Assembly (NCBI GenBank): GCA_050084515.1 | Contig: CM114271.1 | Location: 48,980,001-49,044,000, forward strand | Direction of reading: 5' to 3' | DNA length: 64,000 nt | From: Blasia pusilla | Lineage: Eukaryota; Marchantiophyta; Marchantiopsida; Blasiales | Part shown: piece after piece, positions 13,569-24,204 of the stretch | Numbering within the stretch: the first letter of the stretch is position 1 | How the letters are laid out: the number at the start of each line of letters is the position of its first letter | The notes under the pieces: model-generated | Database searches by the model: none | Told to the model about the DNA's origin: nothing | What the model saw: the letters and a program-made list of their open reading frames with translations, nothing else | Program-made: the position numbers and the translations under genes

Positions 13569-15065
13569 TTGGTGGTAATTTGGTGGTGGTGCGGCATTGG
13601 CGTTGGTCATCACGGATCTGTCTGGTGGTCTGGTTGGGACCGTGGTGCGGACAGTGGTGGTTTCACACGGAGTGGATTGAGGTATCGGCTTCCTTTTCCA
13701 CTTCCGACGGTTGATGAAGAGGAGGACGAGGGTGTTCCAAACACCGAGTTTTCTACGTTGTTATTGAGTGTTGCAGCTCCATTTATTTGGGACATGGACG
13801 GGATATATGGGGCCATGAAGGGCCCACGACGATACTCGGGTACAGTGGGCACCATTGAGTTGGAGGACTTCATGCAGAAGTTTGATACGTGGTGTGATAT
13901 GCAGATGTTGCGGAACGCCACGTTGTTTACACCTTTCTTGGCTTGGAAGGGGTTGTTTCAGCACTTGGAGGGACCATCCATGGATGATTACCATGAGTTT
14001 AGGAAGGACCATGTTGCTCAGATTGAGGCGTGGAGATAATATTGGTTTCCAGGCTATGTGTCTATCACCCATGGTAGTATTGGTAGTATTGCTCCTACTA
14101 TGCCAGCCAACCCGACGTTGAGTGGTACGAGTACGAGCCGGAGTGGGGATACTAGTGGAGGTACCCATAGAGGTACCAGTGGGGGTACGAGTGGAGGTAT
14201 TAGTGCCCCATCATCGTTCAGCCCAGTTGCAGAGTTCTTCAAGAGGTTGAAGAAGAACTATTAGGGAGTGAAGACAGAGAAGTTGAGGAGTCTTCAGGAA
14301 TTTGAGCGAAAGACTAGTGAGAGTCTTTGTGAGACATACACTCGTATGCGATGCTTGATTTTGGTTACCCAGGGTGTGATTGAGGCTCAGGCAGTCCAAT
14401 TTTGGTATGGGATCTTGGACAGAGAGTTACGCCATAGGATACGTGATGTTGCTCTTATGAATGATGATTCACCCACATTGACCCATCTGTTTGCTCTATC
14501 TGAGAAGATTGAGCTTAACATGGTGAAGGAGAGAGTGGTGACATCCGCATTCAGTAAGGATACAACTACTACTTCTCATGTTCAGCAGTCCACCTCATAG
14601 TCTCGTAGTAGTGGTGGTGGTAGTAGTACTGGGAGTCGTGGGGGGTATACACGACCTCAGTCAGGTCCTAGAGGGACACTTGCGCAGAGACCATTGCCTT
14701 CATTTGCTCCCCCACAGCAAGGACAGTCATGTTGGACATATGGAGGTGATGTTAGGAAGTTTTGTCCCCAAGAGGATGGGAGACGGACTTTGGAGGATGG
14801 GCCTCAGTCGGCCCCAACTCAGTGTGATCATTGCGGGAGACCAGGTCATCCTCGAGAGCGTTGCTTTGATCTTCATCCAGAGTTGAGATCAGGCCGCGAC
14901 CGTGGTGGAGTAGCTCCGAGAGGCCGAGGTGGTAGAGGTGGTAGGGATGGTAGAGGTGGACCAGTGGTTGGAGAGCCTACAGTGGCTACCCCTACCACTA
15001 CGACAGAGTCGACTATGGTCGCCAGATTGAGCTTGATTGGAGCAAAAGTTCGCTACTATGGCTAG
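13569..15065 (+). pseudogene. Gag with CCHC knuckles, copy B
   Basis: One reading frame (about 499 codons) is broken by TAA at 14037, TAG at 14262 and TAG at 14598. The N-terminal half carries the family capsid-like stretch (GTIELEDFMQKFDTW, then FLAWKGLFQHLEG). A Gly/Ser/Thr-rich linker follows, then the capsid C-terminal part around 14210-14560. Two zinc knuckles were present: the first (near 14731) has lost a Cys (Tyr) and its His, and the second, CX2CX4HX4C, near 14824-14868, is intact. An Arg/Gly-rich tail follows. Copy C has Gln where 14262 has TAG (YQG against Y-stop-G). This supports a former single Gag. It would package element RNA and form the particle. Confidence 0.8.
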
Positions 15066-15732
15066 TATCCAGCATAGATCAAGTTCGGGAGCAGGGACTT
15101 CCACCTCTTATGGAGGGGATGATCTCTCTTATATGGCGAGTGCAGCATAGGTTGAGGCATGAGCTGCAGTTACAAGAGGAGCCACTCGAGCGTCAGAGCC
15201 ATGTGGTGCTACTGTGGAGTTGGACCCCAGAGGGGTGAGGTGGGAGGCGTGCTAGGCTTCCCAGTCATTCTTGTTGTCTCGAGGTGCTTAGGACTCCATC
15301 CATGGTTCCTACACAACCTATTGAGCCGGCAAAGTGGGGATCGAGGCATCTACATCGCGTCAAAGAGACACGGATGCAAAGATCAAAGGCAAGATTGCGG
15401 ATGGCAACTTCGGTGTTGGGATCCCCATTGTTTTCGGCCACGAAGGCGATGGCTTTAGGAGTTGACTTAGCTCCTGTATTTCAGCCAGCGACCACGTTGT
15501 GTGAACGTGGGGTGTTCTTGGTACACGTCTTTGAGGTGGATGAGGGTGTTGTTGGTGGAGCGACCCTCTATGTCGTGTAGCATTGAGTACCAGTGCTACT
15601 TGGCAGGCAGCAACGGCGAAGATGGATGCATTACCAGCCCGACCACCCATTGAATGTGAGAGGCTTACACTTGGTGTATGTATGTTGGATAACCGAAGTG
15701 GGATATTCCAATTGGTGAGTCCTACAAGATAG

Positions 15733-16470
15733 GTGTATAGACCAGATACAGTCTTGTTAGACTCTGGTGCCCAACCTTTGATGTTGGGAAAGGCGGCATG
15801 TATTGGTTTGGATATTCGGAGGTCAGAGCTTGAGCCTTGCCCATTCCAGATTCAAACATCACTTGGAGGAGCCAATGATAGGTCTCAATTCATGACACGG
15901 GAGAAGTTTTCTGTACAGTTGAGACCAGATCATGCGACTGATAGCTCCCGATTGGGAGTACCTGCCGTGGTCACATCAGCCGAGTCGTATGATGTACTAG
16001 TTGGAGGAGCAATATTGTACCCGATGGGTTTTCAGATGGATTACTGGACTCAGACAATGTCTTATAGATCTGGTTGGAAGTCCGGGGATGGACGTATGAT
16101 CCAAGTTCTTGTGAGATTTATTTATGGGGCTCGACCAGGAGGGTCTTCCCCAACGGTGTTAGCATCTGTGGCTAGTTTTAGTGGAGTAGTCACTTTCCCA
16201 GGAGACTTTTTGGAGGGTAATGTTTCTGCTATGGATTCTCCTATGGATGAGGAGGTAGAGGAGGTCCTTAGTTTTGCAGCAGTGGCATCCTCATCGTTGG
16301 ATGTGCCACTTTGGAGTTCAGGCGGTGCACTACGGCAGAAGGCTGATCGCCTAGTGGAGGAGGCTTGGTGTGAGGCTGCTATACCTCACGAGGAAGAGGA
16401 GGCCCCACGGCGGACTCCTACTTCTGGTCCAGTTGGGTTATCCCTTTTGGATACTAAACCCATTGTATGG
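15733..16470 (+). pseudogene. Retroviral-type aspartic protease and linker, copy B
   Basis: The active-site motif is LLDSGAQPLMLGKA near 15757-15798, with Asp-Ser-Gly intact. A downstream SYDVLVGGAILYPMG segment (15985-16030) is also found in copies C and E. The frame runs open from 15733 into the methyltransferase and ends at 16597-16599. The ~120 residues between protease and methyltransferase are acidic and not recognised. The protease would cut the polyprotein. Confidence 0.8.
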
Positions 16471-16477
16471 CAGTATC

Positions 16478-17397
16478 CGCCGGAGGGCATTTGTGTGTTA
16501 GATTTCTTTGGTGGGATTAGCACTGGTTTGGTTTTTTGCGATGTTGCACGGTATTCTATCTGGAGATACGTGTATGTGGAGCGAGATGAGACGGCCTAGA
16601 GAGTCTCATCCCGACATATCGGTCAGTTGATGCGGAGATATCCTGAGTTGTTGCCACCATCAGCTATTCGTGGGTACTAGCGTGCTTTGCCGTCACACAT
16701 TGCATTGTTGGGGGCGCAGGACCTTGAGAGGGTTGGTCCTGTGGATTTGGTGATTGCTGGATGGCCATGCCAGGGTCATACACGTGTTGTTGGTGGTGAG
16801 GGATTACACGACCCTAGGTCTCGATTGTCTTGGGAGATGTCACGGATGTTACGACATCTTCAGGTTCATCAGGCGCGTGCTCCAACTTATATTTTGGAGA
16901 ATGTTCCATTGTTGGGTGACACTCGGACCCGGATGATGGCGAGTGTTCATGAGGTGTGGTCTTGAATTGGACCAGCAGTGTTGTTGGATGCAGCGCGAGT
17001 TGGCTTGCGTGCACATCGTCCACGCTTGTGGTGGACAAACTTGTTGCCTAGGGAGGTTCTACATCGAGCATATGATGCAGTGCAGCGGGATCCTTGCCTT
17101 ACAGTGGATAGTATCTTGGATACTGGGCGACTTTCTCAGGTGGTGAGGGTTATTGATTGGTCACCCATGGCAGTGGTGAACCGTGTGGGCCAGCCTAGGA
17201 TGGCACTACCCACATTTGTGAGTTTTCCCTCGTCACATGCCTACAGGGAAGGTAGTCCCGGGCTTGTATGGGATTCTCATGTGCGACAGTTGGTGGAGCC
17301 TAACGTTGATGAGAGAGAGCATGCGATGGGATTTGCTACTGGTGTGACAGCGGTTGCTTCCATTTTTGAGGCTTCACGTCGTCATGTGTTGGGTTAG
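16478..17397 (+). pseudogene. DNMT3-like C5 cytosine methyltransferase, copy B
   Basis: The domain would transfer a methyl group from S-adenosylmethionine to cytosine C5 in DNA. Motif I is VLDFFGGISTGL, near 16498-16533. Motif IV is GWPCQGH, with the catalytic Pro-Cys-Gln at 16765-16773. Motif VI is ENVPLLGD from 16897. Motif VIII is AHRPRLWWTN near 17010-17040. The tail GFATG...EASRRHVLG ends at a TAG (17395) where copy E has Glu. Motif I and motif VIII resemble DNMT3 more than DNMT1/CMT or bacterial enzymes. It is in the same frame as protease and RT. In-frame stops are TAG 16597, TAG 16678 and TGA 16963; copy C or E reads Gln or Trp at the last two. The catalytic Cys is retained. Confidence 0.85.
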
Positions 17398-17679
17398 GCC
17401 ATGGACTTGAATTGTTTGACTTGGATTTTGAGTCTTGGCATGGCCGAGCAGCGTCGACTTTGGACTATGTCTGTGGGTCTTCCACCCCTTGTGATGAGCT
17501 CGATGGCTACTGGGACGATAGAGGCATCGGCTGGGGGCGAGGAGAGTAGTATTTTGCATCCTTAGAGTAAATGGGATGTAATGGCTGGGCATGTGGAGTT
17601 GGTTGCTCATGCTTGTGGAGGAGTTATTTGCTCAGGTGATGGTGTAGCTAAGGGTGTGCTATCTTGTGAGGGGATTGCG

Positions 17680-17688
17680 TAGCAGCCA
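17680..17688 (+). promoter_or_regulatory. UAG-CAG-CCA possible readthrough site, copy B
   Basis: TAG at 17680-17682 is in frame with the methyltransferase upstream and with RT downstream. It is followed by CAGCCA, matching the CARYYA context of plant leaky stops. Copies C, D and E have TAG at the same place. Confidence 0.45.
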
Positions 17689-17712
17689 ATTGAATCATCC
17701 TCTCTGTCTAGT

Positions 17713-18660
17713 GTGCCAATGGAGGAGACTTGGGAGCCATTACTTGGGCCCAAGCTTACGGGAGGTGAGAGACGACGCTTGACACAGTTCCTACGTGCTT
17801 ATAGGAGTTGTTTTGCCTTTAGCATGAAGGAGTTGGGTGCTTTGGTTGGACATGGTATACAGATTGATTTGGCTAGTGATACGCCAATCTTCCGTTGTCC
17901 CTACCGATATAGTGATATGGAGAGGGACCTGATTCAGAGTAAGACGTTGGACCTTTCGGAGGCTGGATTAGTGGAGTTGTCGCATGGAGAGTATGCATCA
18001 GTCATTGTCATGCCTGCTAAAAAGGATGTGCATGGCAACTACACGGATAGGCGGATGTGTGGAGATTACCGTCCTATCAATCGGTAGACCAAGGCTAATA
18101 GGTATGCCATGCCTACACCTGAGGAGATCTTTGATGTGGTGGGACAGGAAAAAAATTTCAGTACTTTGGATCTTCGGGAAGGATACCATCAGTTGCCGAT
18201 TCAAGAGAGTGATAAGGCCAAGACAACATTTTGGGGTGTCAACTCTCATGGCAAGGATTGTTTGTACCAGTGGAAATTCTTACCCTTTGGGTTGAAGAAT
18301 GCACCTGCCGAGTTTCAGAGAGTGATGGAAAGGATCCTAACGGGGTTGGATTTTTTTCGGTGTTACATTGATGATATCTTGGTGTTCGGTAACACGGTGG
18401 AGGAGCATCAAATACACTTGCAGATGGTGTTTGAGCAGTTGAAAGCTCATGGTCTACGTTTGCATCTAGGAAAGTGTAAGTTCTTCCATGAGGATGTTGA
18501 GTACTTGGGTCATGTGGTCTATCTAGGTGGTTTGGGAGTTCAGCAAGCAAAGATGGAGGCTACTGCACTTATTCCCCGTCCGGTAGATGTGAGTAGAGTT
18601 CGGGCATTCATGGGATTGGCGAATTACTATCGAAGGTATGTGAAGGGATTTGGTGCTATG
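17713..18660 (+). pseudogene. Reverse transcriptase, copy B
   Basis: The order is ETWEPLLGPKL, then the LSHGEYASVIV approach, then the palm with LDLREGYHQLPI, LPFGLKNAPAEFQRVM and the catalytic CYIDDILVF (near 18361-18390), then the connection RAFMGLANYYRRYVKGF. The YIDD aspartates are intact. A single stop, TAG at 18085 in NR-stop-TKANRYAMP, replaces Gln of the NRQ segment seen in copies C and E. This is a Ty3/gypsy-type RT that would copy element RNA into DNA. It is the most complete RT in the window. Confidence 0.9.
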
Positions 18661-18699
18661 GCAAAGCCTTTGAACCAATTGTTGAAATTAGATCAGGAG

Positions 18700-19512
18700 T
18701 GGCACTGGGGAGATGATCAGGAGAGAGCTTTGGTGGAGCTTAAGGCCCAGTTGGTGGCGGCGCCTATCTTGAGGAGACCTATCAAAAGGCGGCCATTTCA
18801 GTTACACATTGATTGGAGTAGGTTGGGACTTGGAGTGGTGTTGACACAACATGATGATGAGCACATGGAGTTTGTGGTGGCCTATGCAAGTCGTTCGAAT
18901 AGTGCAGCGGAGTCACGCTACAGTTCATATGAGGGAGAGTGCTTGGCAGTAGTGTGGGGTGTGGCACACTTTAGGTATTACTTGTTTGGCATAGAGTTTA
19001 CCCTTGTTACTGATCACCAACCGCTCAAGTGGTTGATGGAGTCTGACAAGCTTGCACGGTGGGCTCTTATCTTACAGGAGTATGACTTCCAGGTGGTACA
19101 TAGATCTGGAGTTGCCAACCTTGATGCTGATGGGTTGAGTAGGAACCCATGTACTAGCCAAGAGGATGCAACTGGGGCTAGATGGCGTGGCAAGGTTGAT
19201 GAGGAGATGGTGCCAGGTTGGCATGCATCCGCCTTTTTATGTTGGTTAGGAGTGGACTCTAGTATGGAGGACCACATGACATCTTACTCTAGTGAGAGGG
19301 TAGATGGCCAACCTTCAGATCCTAAGGTTGGAGATGGTGGTACGAATCAGCGTGATGTTCATGATGATGCGTTGGTGTTGGAGTTCCTACGTACCAGTAG
19401 GGTGCCAGGCATAGTGAGTGCCAAGGAGCGAGACCGTGTTCTTCAACGTGCTAAGAGGTATCGATTGGAGGGAACACATATTCTCTGTGTGTGGGAGGAT
19501 GGTAGAGTATGA
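18700..19512 (+). pseudogene. RNase H and spacer, copy B
   Basis: Ty3-type RNase H. The first Asp is in HIDWSRLGLG (near 18805), the Glu in YSSYEGECLAVVW (near 18925), and the later Asp in TDHQPLKWLME and DADGLSRNP (near 19120). The frame is open with RT to a TGA at 19510, where copy C has CGA. The following ~120 residues are an unrecognised spacer before the integrase. Confidence 0.85.
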
Positions 19513-19663
19513 GTAGTGCCGCATTTGGCTCAGAGAGAGCGCATTGTGCGACATGCCTATGAGGAGTTGGGACATTTTGGGGTAAAGCGTACGTATAGCT
19601 TACTCCTTGGTCAGTATTGGTGGCGTGGCATGCATACTCAGGTGCAGCAGTTGGTGTCACGTT
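19513..19663 (+). pseudogene. Integrase N-terminal fragment, copy B
   Basis: It encodes the start of the HHCC zinc domain (RHAYEELGHFGVKRTYSLL, then QYWWRGMHTQVQQLV). The frame stops just before the CX2C pair because copy C sequence starts at 19664. No further copy B integrase was found in the window. Confidence 0.8.
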
Positions 19664-20420
19664 TGTCACACCTGAGTAGCCGATAGGTCGAGATCTATCG
19701 TGGATAGGGCGTAGGAGCCAGCGGACTATCTTGAGTGTAACTTTGTCTCACGGTGTCGGATGAGGTTGAGGATAGGTCCACTATGTCAGGAACGTTGTTT
19801 CTGACAACTTTCATGTTGAGGTCTTTTACAATCGGGTGACTTGTTGACCAGGTCATCCGCCCCTGGTGACCTGTGCGCGCAAGTTACCAAGGGAAGGGCT
19901 TTTTTTAGGGGAAGAGCCTTTTGGCTCTTCCCAACCCTATATAAGAGAGGAAGATGGCTTTCCTAAGCCATCTTTCTCATGTTGGGCCGTTGGAGCACCT
20001 CCCTTGTATGTGTGTGAGCTAAGACTAGGGTGCTAGCGTCCGGATTCCTTGATAGCACAGGGTGGACAAGGCTCGATATGCCGATGTAGATTGAGGAGTG
20101 GAGTTTTAGGCCGGGTGTGCCGTTTTTACTACTCTTTATTTTTACATGAGAAAGATGGCTTAGGATTGGTGGAAATTCGTTGTTTGCAGGTAGGCAAGCA
20201 AGTTGCCTTGGTCGGGAGCCCCTGGAGACGTGTGTGTGACGTTTTGTGTGTCATTAATCTGTTCGGAAGGCCGTGGGCGGAAGCGCTGTCCGTTTTTCTC
20301 AGATTTTGCAAAATCAGATGGGGGACAACAGCAAGGTGTAGAGCAGGTTGTGTCGGCAGGAGTAACGTCGTCTTATAGCTCGTGGAATGTCAGGAGTACC
20401 CAAGGAGAAGAGTTAGAGCT
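19664..20420 (+). repeat. LTR-like region of copy C
   Basis: It begins TGTCACACC, like the E-type LTR start TGTCACGTC. It contains a TATA box (TATATAAG, 19938-19945) flanked by two perfect 10-bp hairpins. The right boundary is uncertain because no second copy of this LTR is in the window, and no primer-binding site was recognised. GC-rich gacgggcg-type short repeats follow at 20470-20550. Confidence 0.5.
19909..19974 (+). promoter_or_regulatory. Core promoter with flanking hairpins, copy C LTR
   Basis: Stem 1 is gggaagagcc/ggctcttccc (19909-19918 and 19923-19932, loop tttt). TATATAAG is at 19938-19945. Stem 2 is aagatggctt/aagccatctt (19951-19960 and 19965-19974, loop tcct). Position and spacing fit an LTR promoter with structured RNA 5' end. 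Confidence 0.55.
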
Positions 20421-21348
20421 TGCAGCCGCCAGGGGGCTGTCAAGTAAAGCGTCCGGTCTAGGGTTAGGGCGCGGCGGCAACGGGCAGGAGCGGACGGGCG
20501 GCGACGGGCGCTGACGGGCGTGGAAGGGGGCGTGACGGGCGTGGACGGGCGCCCCCCTCCCTCCCTCTAACGTGGTAGAACGGACCATAGTCGGTCGGGG
20601 AGTTGTAGCGAACGTGGTTGGTAGGACGGACGAGGTTAGTCCGGCGAACGTGAGTTGAGATTTGCCCGACATGATTGGGAGCCGATCAGGGTGAGTCACG
20701 TTACATGCCGTGCGTGGGGATCGACAGAGGGGTTTGCGCGACATGATGTTTTTGGGGTGCGACAGGGCGTTGCGAGAGTTGACGATGGAGGGGCAGTGTG
20801 CATGATGTCGACGGGTTGTCCGCATCTATTGACGGGAGGATCGACGTGTTGGTCGAGGGGAGTGTTGTGTTGCGGAGATTGTCATATCATGTGGAGGAGT
20901 GCATGTTGACGGTGCAGCAGGTTGGAGGGCGTGATCAGGTTACCCATTCAAGTCCCTTTTCCCGCACTTGTCGTGTGTGATTGAGAGTGCTGGGTATCGG
21001 GTAGTAGCTGCTGCTAGATGGGTGTAGTGACGATGACGAGTGTAGATTCTTTTCATGTGTAGCATGTTGGAGGATATACGGCGGTTGCCGAGTAGGGGTC
21101 GCGTGTATGACCCGAGAGAGTGTCGCTAGGTTAGGTGAGTAAGTTGGGAGGCTCATGGTGAGCCCGAGTGTTGAGAGTGCGTGAGGCCGGGTATGTCATC
21201 ACGGGATTGATGTTAGCATAGGTGAGCTAGTGAGGCGTGTGGGAGACTCTCGGTGAGTCTGAGTGCTTGAGCGGGTGAGATAGGGTTTGTCATCACGGCA
21301 TTCTTCCAGGGTTCGGAAGAACGGGGTAGTGCGAGCAGTGGTAGTGGT

Positions 21349-22744
21349 GTGACACGGAGTGCAGTGAGATACCGAGGGGTTACCAATGAGGAGCTCCCTC
21401 GACATCCATCCGTGACTAGATCGTCATCACTGGACACTGGGTCTGGTGACGAGATCACCGACAGAGACAGTAGTACTTGGCAAGAGATGGACGACATGGG
21501 CCATCGGGGCATGCGTCGTTTCTCGGGTGCAGTGGGCACCATCGACTTAGATGATTTCATCCAGGAGTTTGACCATGGTGCGACTTCCAGGAGATACGGA
21601 CCCCGACACGGTTCAACCCTTTCATAGCATGGAAGGGGTTGTTCCAGCACTTGGAGGGTCCTCCGATGGATGACTACATGGAGTTTTGATCACTATATTC
21701 AGTAGAGATCGATGCTTGGAAGATGTATTGGGCTCTAGGGTATGTGTCCACTAGTGGTCGCGAGGCATATGATGGGATTGTGAGAGGAGAGAGACCCACA
21801 CCATCAGCCCGGAGACTAGATGGAGAGGAGGGCAGTGAGACAGGCGATGTGGCAGAGACCTCTGGTGGTAGAGGGCCACCCAGCTTCAGCCCCAGAGTGG
21901 AGTTCTTCCAACATTTGGGGAAGAGCTACCAGGGCGTACGCACCGACAAGCTGAAGAATCTACAGGATTTTCAGCGACGATCGGGTGAGAGTCTGAGAGA
22001 GGCATTCACACGCATGAGGAGGCTGATCATTGCTACGTTTGGAGTGATCGAGGCGATCGATCCTGTATTGAGTCTGGGATTCGGACCGAGAACTATGGAG
22101 GAGAGTCCGAGATGCAATGCTGATTCACACGGCGAAGCCCACATTGAAGGTGGTCTTTGAGTTGTCCGAGCGTATTGAGCTCAACATGAGTGAGGAGCAG
22201 GTAGTGACCGCTGGATTTTCTCGAGAGTCGACGGGTCCACGAGCGACGGTGACCCCACAGGTGCCACAGCGAGCACCAGTACCACGGGAGCGAGCAAGTG
22301 TGCCTAGAGAGCAGGGCGGGTACCGTGAGCCTATGAGGCAACGACCCGCACCTACATATGTTGCCCAACAAGGACCGATGTGGTCTTGTTGGACGTGTGG
22401 AGGGGCCCATAGGCACAGAGACTGCCCACAGCATGGGAGAGGACCACCAGCGCCTCCGATTGCTCAAGAGCCACAGAGGATGGCCCCACCACAGCACCAG
22501 TGTGACCATTGCCACAAATATGGTCACACTAGGGATAGATGTTTTGACCTTCGCCGAGGGGCACGTCCAGGTAGGCCGAGGGCCTGGGGGCGGTCGTCCT
22601 GGAGGAGGTCGAGGAGTTCTTCCTGGACGTGGTGGTAGAGGACCACCACCAGCCAGAGGAGATGGAGCAGGAGCACAAGAGCCGGCACTTCTCTCACCCA
22701 TCGATCAGTTGGAGCAGAGGATTGCTGGCATGACGATGATGTAG
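21349..22744 (+). pseudogene. Gag with CCHC knuckles, copy C
   Basis: Homologous to copy B Gag: FSGAVGTIDLDDFIQEF, then AWKGLFQHLEGP, with a frameshift between. The later part holds the two knuckles: CWTCGGAHRHRDC (CX2CX3HX4C, near 22387) and CDHCHKYGHTRDRC (CX2CX4HX4C, near 22501), both intact here. A Gly/Arg/Pro-rich tail follows. Two or more frameshifts and TGA/TAG stops break it. Confidence 0.75.
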
Positions 22745-23439
22745 CTTAGGGAAGGCCCGGAGCTGCGAGCAGCTAGTGTGACTCCAGCTTCTACCTCTTA
22801 CCTTGACCCGGGTGAGGATCTCGCCAGTATGGGGTTTAAGTGTAGTGCAGCCTAGGTTGAGGCAGCTGCAGCGGTGACTTGGGGTGCTGCGAGAGGCACC
22901 GAGCCACCGAGAGGTGGAGTTGAGATTGACCCACCAGAGGGGACCGATGGGCGGTAGGCCAGGGTTCCACAGTCATTCACATTGTCGGAGGCACTACACA
23001 CACCATCAATGGTGCCTCGACGACCAGCGGTGCCTACATCTTAGGCACCTACGTCGACGTCATGAGGAGTTGGAGTGAAAACTCCTATGCCGGCTCGAGT
23101 GGAGTCAGTGTCGACCATAGTGTTGGAGGTGGCCACTAGAGTGAGTCAGACTCCACTATTTTCCCGCCATAGAGTTGGCGACGTTGGGAGTTGGACCAGC
23201 TGAGGTGTTTCGGCTGGCCGCCATGTTGTGTGAGCATGGAGAGATGACTGCTTCTTGTTCAGAAGTAGTTGAGGAGGTGGTGGACTTGCCCTCAGAGCCG
23301 GTGCTTGGGATGTTCCCCCACAGAGTCATGGCATACGGCGGCGGCGAAGTTGGTAGATACGCCAACTCGACCGACCATAGAGCGAGCAATGGTGACACCT
23401 GGAGTAGTGTTACTGGATAACCGAGCTGGAGTATTTCGC

Positions 23440-23990
23440 TTGGTTAATTTGACGGGGACAGTATACCACTCGCACCGCGTCCTACTTAATTCGGGAGCGC
23501 AACCCTTGATGTTAGGGAAGGCGGCGTGTTTAGCATTGGGGTTATGGAAGGCCGATATTGAGCCTTGTCCCTTCCACATACAGACCTCGATTGGGAGCGT
23601 GTCACCCACGCAATATATGACTCGACAGGAGATAGTTGTCAGAGTCTAGCCAGAGCATGAGACGGATAGTGCTATGGTGCGCACACGTGCGATTACAACA
23701 CCAGCTGAGTCGTACGATGTGTTGGTGGGGAGTACAGTTTTATATCCCCTAGGATTCATCCTTGACTTCTGGGAGGAGACCGTTGCTTATTGGCCAAGGT
23801 GTCGGTCAGGTGACGTCCAGATGAGTGAGTTACCCGTGCAGTTTGCGGGACGAGGTGGTCGATCACGAGGCAAGTCTGTGACCACATTGGCGGCTTTCAC
23901 AGGTAGTGTTAGCTGGCTAGGAGAGTTATTGGAAGGGAACGCACATGCGGAGGATGTCCTAGTAGCGGATAGTCCCACGGAGAGATAGGT
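23440..23990 (+). pseudogene. Aspartic protease, copy C
   Basis: The motif LLNSGAQPLMLGKAAC (near 23483) has lost the catalytic Asp (Asn, a G-to-A change). The second conserved block, SYDVLVGSTVLYPLG (near 23710), is present. Upstream the frame is broken by TAG codons. Confidence 0.75.
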
Positions 23991-24204
23991 CATGGCGGGT
24001 GTCTCTTCCCATATTGGCAAGACCTCTTCACCATTGTGGGGTACGACTCGAGAGCTATAGAGGCGTGCCGACGACCTCGTGAGGCAAGCATGGAGTCATG
24101 CTTTTATCCCGGAGCTACAAGAGTCACGTGGCGATCGGGCTCTTGGAGTGGAGACGATGACCCCACTAGATACCACACCTGTTGTGTGGCAGTGCCCAGA
24201 GGAG

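Larger units (their letters stand above)
11900..19663 (+). mobile_element. Ty3/gypsy-MTase element, copy B (3' truncated)
   Basis: Best-preserved copy for Gag through RNase H. Gag is at 13569-15065, protease at 15733-16100, methyltransferase at 16478-17397, RT and RNase H at 17713-19150, and the integrase start at 19513-19663. Protease through integrase lie in one frame broken only by stops. The left end is uncertain; the leader shares an 18-bp identical block (12531-12548) with copy C (20273-20290), which places the start near 11.9 kb. At 19663 the integrase zinc domain ends abruptly and copy C sequence begins. The rest of copy B is not found on the far side of copy C, so this is not a simple clean insertion. 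Confidence 0.85.

Noticed and set aside
16478-17397. Bacterial restriction-modification methyltransferase or contamination
   Set aside because: The domain is in frame between gypsy protease and RT in several separate copies, and its motif I and VIII are DNMT3-like.
17395-17397. TAG at the methyltransferase tail in B (and at 25123-25125 in C) as a programmed stop
   Set aside because: Copy E has GAG and D has CAC here, and the following bases (GCC/GCG) do not match a readthrough context.
13569-19663. Endogenous pararetrovirus (caulimovirid)
   Set aside because: An integrase with HHCC and DDE motifs, LTRs, a polypurine tract and the PR-RT-RNase H-IN order identify a Ty3/gypsy retrotransposon; no movement protein is seen.
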